From contig JAUHXA010000009.1 of assembly GCA_030427245.1 (NCBI GenBank), forward strand, positions 1 through 64,000: a stretch of 64,000 bases of DNA, given 5' to 3'. The notes below the pieces were generated by a model. It was not told where the DNA came from. It made no database searches and worked only from the letters and a program-made list of their open reading frames with translations. Source of the stretch: Bacteroidia bacterium. Lineage in GTDB: Bacteria > Bacteroidota > Bacteroidia > Chitinophagales > UBA2359. Of this stretch, positions 7,601 through 14,965 are shown one piece after another. The number at the start of each line of letters is the position of its first letter. Position 1 is the stretch's first letter. A program made the translations under genes and the position numbers.

Positions 7601-9707
7601 TGTTGATATTGGGGATATTGACTGAAATATCCGTCCAACTCACACCTTTATCGGTAGATTTGTACACATTGTTGGAGAGGGTGATATAGACAATGTTTTC
7701 ATCTGTTGGATGGGCTTCAATGTCGGTTGGTTCTGCTGTTACTGGCAAATTACTTGTTAGATTAACCACCGTTGGAGAGACTGCCATCACATTGTCAATG
7801 CGGTAAAACGTATTATCGTCTCGCACAAAATAGAGTAGATTTGTATTGACTGGAGAGTGTTCTATTACTTTGGTATTGGTATTCGAGGATAAATTGGTGA
7901 TTTTGGTCCACGTCACACTACCTGAACTGACTGCTTTGACATTGGTGCTTCTCCAAATATTTTTGTAGCCTACAAACATGGTATTGGCATCGGTTTCGTG
8001 AAGGGTATAAGGTGTAACCCATGCTCCACCTTCGGTAATACCATTGCTTCCTTCTTCTGCAATGACTGAAAAACTAATGCCGTTGTTGGTCGAGCGTCGA
8101 ATATTACCATAATACAAAGCGCCGTATTGATAATTGGAGTTTGTATGGTCAATCACACATTCCATTCCGTCTCCTCCAATTTCGGTTCGCCAAGCACCAT
8201 CGTAAATAGCTGTTCCGTTGTCTTGATAGCCATTGATAACCAAATCTTTGACAGTTGCACTTTGTCCAATTTTATAGACTTGAGCAATTCCTAAACCACT
8301 GCTTCGGTCTGTCCACGTATCGCCATCATTGCTTGTGAAGTACAACCCTCCATCATTGGTTAAATATAAATTATCATTGACAGGAGAAAATTCAAGGGCA
8401 TGTTGGTCAGCATGAACCGAAGGATTGCCTCCTGCTCCATACCAATGCGTATTCACTGTCCAATTCACACCACTATTTGTTGATTTAAAAACATTGATTC
8501 CACCTGTATAGACAATGGTTTCGTCATTCGGGTCAACGGCTATGCAGAGATCGTACCAGGCCTGCCCACTAGTGCCACTTCCATTTGTCGACCAGTCCAT
8601 GATATTAGGCGTAGTGGATTGAGTGGTGAAAGATGCACCTGAATCCATAGATTTGTACAAGGCCTTGAAAGAGCCCGAATTGGATGCCAAAACATACACA
8701 ACATTAGAATTGTCGGGTGTTACCCCAATCACCATGCGATAAGCAGAGGGGATTCCCTCCGAAGTTCCTAATGAGGTCCAACTGTCTCCACCATCTGTAG
8801 AACGGTAAAAATTACCGCTTGCCGAAGCATAAGCAATACTGGCATCGTTGGGTTTGTATTCAATATCCTTGAAATTGCCACTTTGTTCCAAAGTCCAGTT
8901 TGCCGCACCATCTATGGTTTTGTAAATTCCACTGCTGGTAGCGGCCAAAATGATGTCCGAATCAGTAGGGTGCATGACCATCATGCCTACTGTTCTATTG
9001 CCCATCCCTGTATTGGAGCTATTCCAAGTAGCTCCTCCATCGGTTGATTTCATCACTCCTAAACCGGGTGCATCTCCTGCATCTCGGTCGCCTGTTCCAA
9101 TATAAATGGTATTTGGAGTATCATAATCCACCAGTATAGAAGATACTCCCAAAGTTGGTAAATCATCCGTAGTACTGCTCCAAGTCAGTCCAGCATCAGT
9201 TGTTTTCCAAACACCTCCTTGTGGAGCGCCCACATAAAAAATATTCGCATTGGTAGGATGAAACCCAATACCATTCACACGCCCCATGCCATTGGGTTGT
9301 CCAGTGCCATTGGTCGGGAGTTGGATGGGACCCATTTCTGTCCAATTAGCACTGGAAGCAGAACTGGATTTTTGCTTATTTTTTTGGTTTTGCGTTTTCC
9401 AATATTCATTCCAGACTTCATCAGGAGCTGGTTTGCTCCCATCTTCTTTGATTCTGGATTGCATGAAACTCTCCCATCGCTTAAAAGGCTTCCAGCCACT
9501 TCCTTTAGTCACTTTTCTGTCCTCCCAATATTGATTGAAGGCACGAACCGTAGTATGAAAATTGGCATTTGGGTCTTGCATCATTTCTATCCAGTAGGGA
9601 AAATTACTGGTATCTCTGGCTGCTTCGGCGGGTTTTTGTGCTTGTAGGCTAAGAGGTAGGATTAAAACTAGTAGGTTGATGAATACAAAAGCTACTCGTT
9701 TACTCAT
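4647..9707 (-). CDS. Giant T9SS-secreted protein: BNR/sortilin-type propeller, PKD, MAM and Ig-like repeats
   Basis: The 1686-residue protein starts with a Sec signal peptide (1-23, L-S-L-Q-A-Q). Residues about 120-770 contain at least ten BNR/VPS10-type repeats of the form K-S-T-D-G-G-x-x-W, predicting one or two beta-propellers. Next come a PKD-like region (about 780-870), a MAM-like domain (about 876-1045, L-D-F-E-S ... L-A-I-D-D-L-T-I), a second PKD domain (about 1055-1135, W-S-W-T-F-A-G-G-T-P), and five Ig-like repeats of about 70 residues (1147-1497). A Cys-rich stack module (G-E-N-C-C-E) and a T9SS type A sorting domain (S-P-N-P-F ... L-L-K-Q) end the protein. No catalytic residues are evident. 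It is probably a surface-attached or released adhesin or glycan-binding protein. The gene is monocistronic, with 440 bp of AT-rich DNA upstream. Confidence 0.85.
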   Translation of the reverse strand: MSKRVAFVFINLLVLILPLSLQAQKPAEAARDTSNFPYWIEMMQDPNANFHTTVRAFNQYWEDRKVTKGSGWKPFKRWESFMQSRIKEDGSKPAPDEVWNEYWKTQNQKNKQKSSSASSANWTEMGPIQLPTNGTGQPNGMGRVNGIGFHPTNANIFYVGAPQGGVWKTTDAGLTWSSTTDDLPTLGVSSILVDYDTPNTIYIGTGDRDAGDAPGLGVMKSTDGGATWNSSNTGMGNRTVGMMVMHPTDSDIILAATSSGIYKTIDGAANWTLEQSGNFKDIEYKPNDASIAYASASGNFYRSTDGGDSWTSLGTSEGIPSAYRMVIGVTPDNSNVVYVLASNSGSFKALYKSMDSGASFTTQSTTPNIMDWSTNGSGTSGQAWYDLCIAVDPNDETIVYTGGINVFKSTNSGVNWTVNTHWYGAGGNPSVHADQHALEFSPVNDNLYLTNDGGLYFTSNDGDTWTDRSSGLGIAQVYKIGQSATVKDLVINGYQDNGTAIYDGAWRTEIGGDGMECVIDHTNSNYQYGALYYGNIRRSTNNGISFSVIAEEGSNGITEGGAWVTPYTLHETDANTMFVGYKNIWRSTNVKAVSSGSVTWTKITNLSSNTNTKVIEHSPVNTNLLYFVRDDNTFYRIDNVMAVSPTVVNLTSNLPVTAEPTDIEAHPTDENIVYITLSNNVYKSTDKGVSWTDISVNIPNINTNCLVYEIGSNEALYVGTDAGIYYKNDCMIDWILFAEGLPVNAEITELEIYYDDDLSSESRIRASTYGRGLWESPLESTTSAEPLTDFRVPITQICLGESIVLEDLSSCSPENYQWTFSPNSVTYLNNTSSTSPNPEVQFDATTTYSITLTVSNSFGSNSKTLNDYISVTNSVNLPLSLDFESVSNCNTGSDCGNTNCNLNLNNSWYNETNGIGDNIDWRADDGGTPSSDTGPNTDHTTGNGTGMYLYLEASNGCTQQSAHLVSPCLSIPSGTTEFRFWYHAYGADMGSLHIDLFQNGEWTQDISSAISGNQGNVWLEKIVDLSSYEGQIVKLRIRGITGNNWLSDLAIDDLTIQNTPTNNIITSFTATPTQGCEGTTVNYTDTSTGSPTAWSWTFAGGTPASSNLQNPTVTYHNAGTFTASLTASNVNGSNTLVKQSHIHISAPPTASIDGDLEICEGESTTLTASGGNTYFWNTDESGNQITVSPSQNTTYTVTAIDGNGCTDSHQVTVVVHSNPIASIDGDLEICEGESTTLTASGGNTYFWNTDESGNQITVSPSQNTTYTVTAIDGNGCTDTHQVTVVVTTSLVADISGDLEICNGESTTLTASGGNTYNWDTGATGNQITVNPVENTNYIVTAISGNCSDSHQVTVVVHSNPTASIDGDLEICEGESTTLTATGGSTYTWDTDESGNQITVSPSQNTTYTVTAIDGNGCTDTHQVTVVVHSNPIASIEGNLDICENESTTLTASGGNTYLWNTGSESSSIAVSPTENTVYSVVVTDANGCQDTHQVTVNVGTGENCCETVVFIEYENTTDLPPCVSADDYIKAGNYGAGNTVISNTQNVQFSAGNYINLDPGFTVEEGGVLNTEITGAAPSSPFANQTATLKTAIEKSTVSNNETQLLLSPNPFTIATTANYYLYEEAVVSLSVYDLSGKKVEQLIHQQAQTVGSYKVSFESCNLKEGVYICVLEMDGVQKVSKLLKQ
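5216..6267 (-). repeat. Five tandem Ig-like coding repeats of about 213 bp
   Basis: The block encodes five units with the pattern G-D-L-E-I-C-E-G-E-S-T-T-L-T-A-S-G-G, then N-Q-I-T-V-S-P-S-Q-N-T-T-Y, then D-G-N-G-C-T-D-x-H-Q-V-T-V-V-V. Units 1 and 2 are nearly identical at DNA level and units 3-5 are more diverged. The similarity is high enough for recombination to change copy number. Each unit has a Cys pair suited to an intradomain disulfide. Confidence 0.9.
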
Positions 9708-10147
9708 GTTTGGGTGTTTTAATTTTACTTTAATAAAAGCAATCTTTCTTATTTATTCAAAATTCTAGGATGCAAAATAAAGCATTATAATATGATATGA
9801 AAAATGATTTTGGTAAACCTGTCTTCAACATAGCATTTTTGTCAGAAGAATAATAGGGGTTTGATTTATTAAAGACAAATATTTTGTTTATTATTTTTTG
9901 AACTTTATTAAACAATATTTTTTTTCCTCACCAACATTTAAAATTAATCGAATTTTCACTTAAGCGTACAAAACCCTAAAAACAAACAAATTAACGCTGA
10001 ATTTTTAATAATCAGTGATTGTTTTTTCAAAATAATCCAAAAGGGAATTTTATTTTGTTCATTTATTAGCAAATAATTTTAAACAAAAATTTGCATTTCT
10101 CTTTTGGAATTCGTATATTTGTATCCTAATCATTAAATAACAAAATT
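9708..10147. other. AT-rich divergent intergenic region
   Basis: This gene-free 440 bp lies between the divergent giant secreted-protein gene and the ECF sigma-factor gene. It is very AT-rich, with many T and A runs, and contains the sigma-gene promoter annotated at 10090-10121. The promoter of the minus-strand gene must also lie here, but no unambiguous TAnnTTTG was found for it. No hairpin terminator or small gene was recognised. Confidence 0.6.
10090..10121 (+). promoter_or_regulatory. Bacteroidota-type promoter of the ECF sigma gene
   Basis: TTTG at 10090-10093 and TATATTTG at 10114-10121 match the Bacteroidota -33 (TTTG) and -7 (TAnnTTTG) elements, with a 20-bp spacer in the usual range. 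Transcription would start near 10127, about 20 nt before the ATG. Confidence 0.7.
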
Positions 10148-10663
10148 ATGGCTTCTAATAAATCATTTAATCAGCATGTACTGAGCTTGGCCTCCAACTT
10201 GAAACCCTATGCAATTAACCTTACCAAAAACTCAGATGAAGCAAATGACTTGTTACAAGAAACAATGTTTCGTGCTTTTGCAAATAGAGATAAATTTAAG
10301 CAAGGAACAAACCTAAAAGCATGGTTATTTACTATTATGCGTAACATATTCATTAATAAATATAGAAAAAAATCTAAGCGCAAGACGATTGTGGATACGA
10401 CAGAAAATCTTTATTACATCAATTCTGCTCAATCCACAATTCGCAATCGTGCAGAGTCTAATTTTGTGATGAAAGATGTGCTCTATGCCATCCAAAACCT
10501 GAATGATGATTATAGAGTTCCGTTTATGATGTATTACAAGGGATTTAAGTACCAAGAAATTGCCACAGATTTGGGTTTGCCATTGGGTACTGTGAAGAGT
10601 CGTATTTTCTTCGCTCGCAAGGTACTGAAGAAGGAGTTAATAGTTTATAAGGATTTAAAATAA
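10148..10663 (+). CDS. RNA polymerase sigma factor, ECF subfamily
   Basis: The 171-residue protein has both ECF regions. Sigma-2 is at about 10-85, with D-L-L-Q-E-T-M-F-R-A-F and L-K-A-W-L-F-T-I-M-R-N. Sigma-4 is at about 110-165, with the helix-turn-helix Y-Q-E-I-A-T-D-L-G-L-P-L-G-T-V-K-S-R. There is no adjacent anti-sigma gene. It resembles the stand-alone ECF factors common in Bacteroidota, a group that, as I recall, includes the P. gingivalis T9SS regulator SigP. Whether this one controls T9SS genes cannot be read from the sequence. A canonical housekeeping promoter precedes it and a MITE-like element starts 41 bp after its stop. Confidence 0.9.
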   Translation: MASNKSFNQHVLSLASNLKPYAINLTKNSDEANDLLQETMFRAFANRDKFKQGTNLKAWLFTIMRNIFINKYRKKSKRKTIVDTTENLYYINSAQSTIRNRAESNFVMKDVLYAIQNLNDDYRVPFMMYYKGFKYQEIATDLGLPLGTVKSRIFFARKVLKKELIVYKDLK

Positions 10664-10695
10664 GCGGGTGCATCCCAAACTGTCGCATTATGCTT

Positions 10696-10867
10696 GTTTT
10701 TTATCTCAGTACAGGACAAAACCTTATTTGAAGCAGAAGACCTTATAGGTTTAACCTCTAAAAGTATGTACAGGTTTGATAGTCTGCTTAAATTACATAA
10801 GCAAAAACCTATAAGGTTTGAGAGTCATGCTCAATAAAACGTTTTGTCCTTTACAAAGGTTTTTTAT
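10696..10867 (+). mobile_element. MITE-like element, family 1, copy A, with 9-bp target duplication
   Basis: The element occupies 10705-10858 (154 bp) and is flanked by the perfect direct repeat GTTTTTTAT at 10696-10704 and 10859-10867. The left end is CTCAGTACAGGACAAAAC. The right end, on the opposite strand, is CTTTGTAAAGGACAAAACG, giving imperfect terminal inverted repeats. Internal inverted boxes are CCTTATAGGTTT (10741-10752) and AAACCTATAAGG (10805-10816). It is about 95% identical by eye to copy B (62281-62434, inverted) and shares ends and layout with copy C (46741-46891). It is too short to encode a transposase, so it must be mobilised in trans. Confidence 0.85.
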
Positions 10868-10974
10868 ACAATTCAAGTTCCTTTGCTTTTATCAATTTTA
10901 TAAGTTCACCCCATTGTTGGTTCATATTCTTATAGGGAATCACTTAGTTGTGTTTAAAATGTACTTGTCATTTT

Positions 10975-11973
10975 TCAGTCAAACACATAATCCATTATTA
11001 ATGCATTGTGGTCAGAAATATAATGTTTTTTTGAATTGATGATTATTGAAGGAGTCTTGGTCTTCACCTTTTTATAAGGAGCTAAGGTTTCAATGACCGA
11101 GTTTGGATAAGGATAAGAAGTCATGATATAGTCCGAGACAGTTCCATTTTCTGCACTACTCCATGAAGGAAAGGTATAAGGCACTCCATCCATAATCTGA
11201 CTTTTGAAGAAACCATTATTTTCCAGTTTACCCATTGTTTGGTGATACAATGAATGTTTTTTGCTTCTATCTCCATGTGTATAATCCAAGTCTGCCACAT
11301 TCAAACCTCCACAAATCATGACAGGAACATTCACTTCAAATGTATAAACCCTATTCAGTATCCTATCAATTTGAGAGGCTGGATTGATAAACCCCAAGTG
11401 TGTATTGACAATCCAAATCGGATTTTCTTCAAACTCTAATTTTACTGCAATTGCTCCTCGGTCTTCGCCGGAAGCAGAATCAAAAATCTTCCACTTTTGC
11501 TCTTTGGGTTTACCTCCTTTTTCAGTTCCCTTCAAATTGGTGATGATTCCTATTCCATGATTCGGTTTTTTTTCATTGGAAGGGTCGTAGTAATAATAGT
11601 TCCATTCTTCTCCAAGACGGACTTGCAGCGCCTTCAAAAAATTCTTGTTTCCCGAACGGTTTTTATTGAAGTCCACCTCTTGCAGGCAAATCACCATTTT
11701 TTTATTTTCAATTTCAGATTCTACAATCTCCTTTTTTATGAAAGAAGTGAGGTGATGAATTGATTGCTGTACTTCTAAAAAATAGGGTTTGTTTGAGTCC
11801 TTTCTTTTTGCGTCCATACCAAGATTGAAGGACACTATTCGTATGGATTCTTTATTGACTTTAGAAGAAGCTACTTTACCATAGTTTGTGTTGTTTTGGG
11901 TAGTATCATTTACTGTAAAGCCAAAAAAACTCGCAAATAAAATAAGAATAGGGGTAAGGGTTTTGATGTTCAT
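10975..11973 (-). CDS. Endonuclease/exonuclease/phosphatase (EEP) family protein
   Basis: The 332-residue protein has a hydrophobic N-terminus (signal peptide or anchor, 5-20) and an EEP/DNase I-like fold. Recognisable motifs are S-F-N-L-G (Asn50), L-Q-E-V-D (Glu99, metal ligand), N-T-H-L-G (His192) and the terminal S-D-H (Asp321, His322). The usual G-D-x-N motif is G-G-L-N here (222-225), so the transition-state Asp is replaced by Gly. It is likely an extracytoplasmic phosphodiesterase or phosphatase of unknown substrate, possibly with altered activity. The start lies 6 bp after the stop of the DUF3667 gene, so the two probably form an operon. Confidence 0.72.
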   Translation of the reverse strand: MNIKTLTPILILFASFFGFTVNDTTQNNTNYGKVASSKVNKESIRIVSFNLGMDAKRKDSNKPYFLEVQQSIHHLTSFIKKEIVESEIENKKMVICLQEVDFNKNRSGNKNFLKALQVRLGEEWNYYYYDPSNEKKPNHGIGIITNLKGTEKGGKPKEQKWKIFDSASGEDRGAIAVKLEFEENPIWIVNTHLGFINPASQIDRILNRVYTFEVNVPVMICGGLNVADLDYTHGDRSKKHSLYHQTMGKLENNGFFKSQIMDGVPYTFPSWSSAENGTVSDYIMTSYPYPNSVIETLAPYKKVKTKTPSIIINSKKHYISDHNALIMDYVFD

Positions 11974-11979
11974 TTTATT

Positions 11980-12720
11980 TCAAAATTCATTAATTCCCAT
12001 TAAAGCTAATAACAATCCTAAGTTAAATATCATGTACAGCATATAAGTCATTATTGAGCGCAATATATTTATCATTCGATTTCCTTCTGAAAAGAATTGC
12101 CAAAACACCCAACATGTATATGAAATAGCTACTAATAACGACAGCATCTCCATTACATCACTTTCAATAACAGTCCCTACAATTGCAAACAGAGAATAAA
12201 GAATAGCTTGTTGCCCTGTTATATATGAATTGATTACAAAGTGTTCAAGGTAATTTGTATCGAATTTTAAAAATGACAAGTAGGAAGCCAATGAAAAAAT
12301 TGGCAATAAAAGTAAAGAAGAATAAGCATAATTCTTCGAAAACCAAATAAAAATTGTTGGCACTTGAATCTCTTTAGTTTTTCCAGTTGCCCCTTCCATC
12401 CATCCCGAAAGTAAGTCATCCATCCATGTGTTTTGATGAGTGATTTGAGTAATCAGAAAATACAATGTCGACATGGTGAGTACATAAGCGATTGGTTTAA
12501 AGTGTTTTTTCCTTTTTCCATTTAAAAATTCCTTTAGACTCTTCCCCGGTCTCACGGATAATTCTCTTAGGGTATAAAAAAATCCTTTGTTGATTTGAAA
12601 AACACTCTCTGTCACTTCATTTAGAAAATTGGCAAGGTTTATTCTTCCAACTTTTGAATTTTGACCACAATTACTGCAAAACTTACCGCCAATACTATGT
12701 CCACAATTTTTACAGTTCAT
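11980..12720 (-). CDS. DUF3667 membrane protein with N-terminal zinc ribbon
   Basis: The 246-residue product begins C-x-x-C ... C-x-x-C (Cys3, 6, 15, 18), a zinc ribbon. It continues with the family stretch R-P-G-K-S-L-K-E-F-L-N-G-K-R-K-K-H-F-K-P-I and then four or five hydrophobic helices (about 80-245). DUF3667 proteins are Bacteroidota inner-membrane proteins without assigned function. It is the first gene of a likely two-gene operon with the EEP protein. Confidence 0.75.
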   Translation of the reverse strand: MNCKNCGHSIGGKFCSNCGQNSKVGRINLANFLNEVTESVFQINKGFFYTLRELSVRPGKSLKEFLNGKRKKHFKPIAYVLTMSTLYFLITQITHQNTWMDDLLSGWMEGATGKTKEIQVPTIFIWFSKNYAYSSLLLLPIFSLASYLSFLKFDTNYLEHFVINSYITGQQAILYSLFAIVGTVIESDVMEMLSLLVAISYTCWVFWQFFSEGNRMINILRSIMTYMLYMIFNLGLLLALMGINEF

Positions 12721-13122
12721 TCTTTTTTTGATTTATGGATTTTCGTTCACTTCGATTTTTTTCTTTTTAGTTGACTGTAACGGTATTGTATATGTGGTGT
12801 TGTGAGCTTTTACACACAACGAACACATAATACATTGTGTGTACCTCGAATGGTAAATATAACGAAAAATTGGATTTTTACCTAAACAACCGCTTCATTT
12901 TGTGAAGTGAAAGCAAAATGTCCCGAGAGTGAAAGTCTTTTACAGGCGGTTGTGACGACTTGAACTATTATCCTAAAGTTCGATTCTTGGAATGACTAGT
13001 ACCACGTTAGGCAGCAATAGTGAACTGCTGAGTACTAAACCTGAATGCTCGGTGGGGTGATAGGCGCACTTTCCTCAATTATAGGGAGAGCCGTTTACTC
13101 GATTCGCTGCTGGCTTCTTTTT
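12721..13122. other. Gene-free stretch with several inverted repeats
   Basis: No coding frame was found in these 402 bp. Inverted repeats include GTTGTG/CACAAC near 12800-12825. A nested set near 12885-12955 has ACAACCGC pairing with GCGGTTGT and enclosing CATTTTG/CAAAATG. GCAG/CTGC lies near 13012-13030. The right half is markedly more GC-rich than the flanking genes. It may hold a structured RNA or the remains of a mobile element, but nothing is identified. There is no convincing terminator T-run. Confidence 0.4.
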
Positions 13123-13701
13123 CTATTTTAAATTTTCCACGAGATACACAATTCCAAAAATCCACCCTGTGAATAAAATCGTGTATCCGAGGGAGTAAAC
13201 TATTGATTTTCCAAAGGCTCCTTTTGTTTCATTCGATTTGCTAAAAACCATTTTTAAAGCTCTAAAAAATATCCAATACAACATCGCTAAAATCACAAAG
13301 AACGAAAACCAGAAAATTGCTTCAAGCATGATAAGAAGAAATACAAAAAGAATAGTCATTGCTATCCATAAAAGTATTGATACTATTATCCCACCAATTC
13401 CTTCACCAATATCTACACTCGGCATATCTGGTAATTCTCCCGATGAAGAAAACAAATCTCCTGATTTGAAATCCTTGTATTTCGGAAAATTATCAATTAG
13501 CCCTATTCCTTTGTACAATCCGTAAGTCATAAAAATAAATAGGCACATTCCGATTATTCCAAGAGACAAATACAGATTTGAGGTTATCGTCCGATTATAA
13601 TTTATTCCCGATAGGTAAACCGTCAATATTGTTACTCCAATTACTATCAACGAAATTGTGAAAACAGATTTCCCTTTTAAGTAAGTTTCTTTTGCCTTCA
13701 T
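13123..13701 (-). CDS. Hypothetical multi-pass membrane protein
   Basis: The 192-residue product is not recognised. It has hydrophobic helices at about 14-32, 44-64, 101-125, 126-150 and 168-188, a polar Gly/Ser/Asp-rich segment (75-98) between helices 2 and 3, and a Lys-rich N-terminus. There is no signal peptide and there are no catalytic motifs. The gene is isolated, with 400 bp of non-coding DNA downstream and about 190 bp upstream. Base composition is close to its neighbours. Confidence 0.6.
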   Translation of the reverse strand: MKAKETYLKGKSVFTISLIVIGVTILTVYLSGINYNRTITSNLYLSLGIIGMCLFIFMTYGLYKGIGLIDNFPKYKDFKSGDLFSSSGELPDMPSVDIGEGIGGIIVSILLWIAMTILFVFLLIMLEAIFWFSFFVILAMLYWIFFRALKMVFSKSNETKGAFGKSIVYSLGYTILFTGWIFGIVYLVENLK

Positions 13702-13893
13702 TTCTTAGTATTCGTTTTTCGCAATTTCATTTGATATTTTCTTCAAGGTTTGATTTTTACTTTTTTGCTTGCAGCGAACATCTTCAATAACACAACTAAT
13801 TACCTATATTACCATTTAAACTAAATATTTAATATTATCAAAATAAGATTGATAACAGGTTCACTAAGAAGCATTTTTTTCTTCGTATAAAAA

Positions 13894-14898
13894 TCACCTT
13901 TTTATTTTTCCTGAAGTATCTCCTTCCATCAAACTAATAACGTTTTCCAGAGAAACCATATTTACATCTCCAGGAACAGTATGTTTTAGCGCACAAGCAG
14001 CGGAAGCAAAACTCAAGGCTTGTATATCTTCCTCATAATGCATCAACCCATAGATTAGACCAGCGGCAAAAGCATCTCCTGTACCGACACGGTCTATGAC
14101 ATGGGTAATGTTCAGCATTTCGGTTTTAATATACTCCTCTCCATTCCACATTTTACCCTGTATTTGCTGATGAGAAGCACTTAGAGATTTTCTGGTCTTT
14201 CCCACCACTTTCCTGATTCTTGGAAAAGTCTTCATGAGTGCTTCGGCTGAATCCCGAAAATTACACTCCAAATCTCCAAGACCGAACATTTCACGGATAC
14301 CACGACGGCTAGAAATTACAATATCACACTTTTGTACCAACTCAGGCATGACCTCTTGCATGGTTTTGCCATAGTTCCACATGTTCTTACGTGAGTTAAT
14401 ATCCCCCGAAACCATTACTCCCATTCTGTTCGCTGTTTTGATAGCCTCCAAACAACACATAGCAGTCCCTTCCGAAACAGCAGGGGTAATTCCTGTCCAG
14501 TGAAACCAATCTGCGTCTTTGAGTACATATTCCCAGTCAATCATTGAAGGCTCAATCAAGGAAAAAGCCGACCCTTCCCTTTCATAAATCACCTCACTAG
14601 GTCTGTGAACAGCCCCTTTTTCGAGAAAATACTTACCCAACATCTTACCGCCATACAAAACATGTTTGGTACTCAACCAGTGTTGCCGCAAAAACTGAGT
14701 AGCCGCTTTTCCAAGAGCATTATCTGGAAAACGAGTTACGTGGGCGGCTTTCATACCGAGATAGGAGCATGAAATGGAGACATTCGCCGACCCTCCTCCA
14801 TACACAATGTCGAAAGAGGTTGCTTGTGAAAACTTTGAATACCCAGGTGGTGACAAACGCATCATTACCTCACCAAATGTTATTAACTTTTTAGCCAT
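13894..14898 (-). CDS. kdgK: PfkB-family sugar kinase, probable 2-keto-3-deoxygluconate kinase
   Basis: The 334-residue protein has the ribokinase fold: an N-terminal G-E-V-M-M-R-L-S-P, the substrate loop Y-G-G-G-S-A-N-V (33-40), D-I-N-S-R-K-N-M-W (166-174; compare D-x-N-x-R-x-x-L-W of KDG kinases), and the PfkB signature G-T-G-D-A-F-A-A-G (272-280) with catalytic Asp275. The S-A-S-H segment (240-243) also fits KdgK. KdgK phosphorylates 2-keto-3-deoxygluconate in uronate or Entner-Doudoroff-type catabolism. No aldolase (kdpgA) is adjacent, so the exact substrate is inferred. The expected N-E-E-D-A-type helix is replaced by S-R-R-G-I-R-E (197-203), a departure from the family. Confidence 0.75.
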   Translation of the reverse strand: MAKKLITFGEVMMRLSPPGYSKFSQATSFDIVYGGGSANVSISCSYLGMKAAHVTRFPDNALGKAATQFLRQHWLSTKHVLYGGKMLGKYFLEKGAVHRPSEVIYEREGSAFSLIEPSMIDWEYVLKDADWFHWTGITPAVSEGTAMCCLEAIKTANRMGVMVSGDINSRKNMWNYGKTMQEVMPELVQKCDIVISSRRGIREMFGLGDLECNFRDSAEALMKTFPRIRKVVGKTRKSLSASHQQIQGKMWNGEEYIKTEMLNITHVIDRVGTGDAFAAGLIYGLMHYEEDIQALSFASAACALKHTVPGDVNMVSLENVISLMEGDTSGKIKR

Positions 14899-14965
14899 CC
14901 TATATATAATTGAAGTATAATTAATACATCTATTTCTATCCCAACGGACAATGACTTTTAGAATC

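Noticed and set aside
10709-10840. A 43-codon open frame (S-V-Q-D-K-T-L-F-E-A ...) conserved between MITE copies A and B
   Set aside because: It has no start codon in a sensible place, runs through the inverted boxes and is absent from copy C. The two copies are simply nearly identical DNA.
12990-13012. GTTAGGC, resembling an integron attC core site
   Set aside because: No matching RYYYAAC partner was found at attC distance and no integrase or cassette genes are present.
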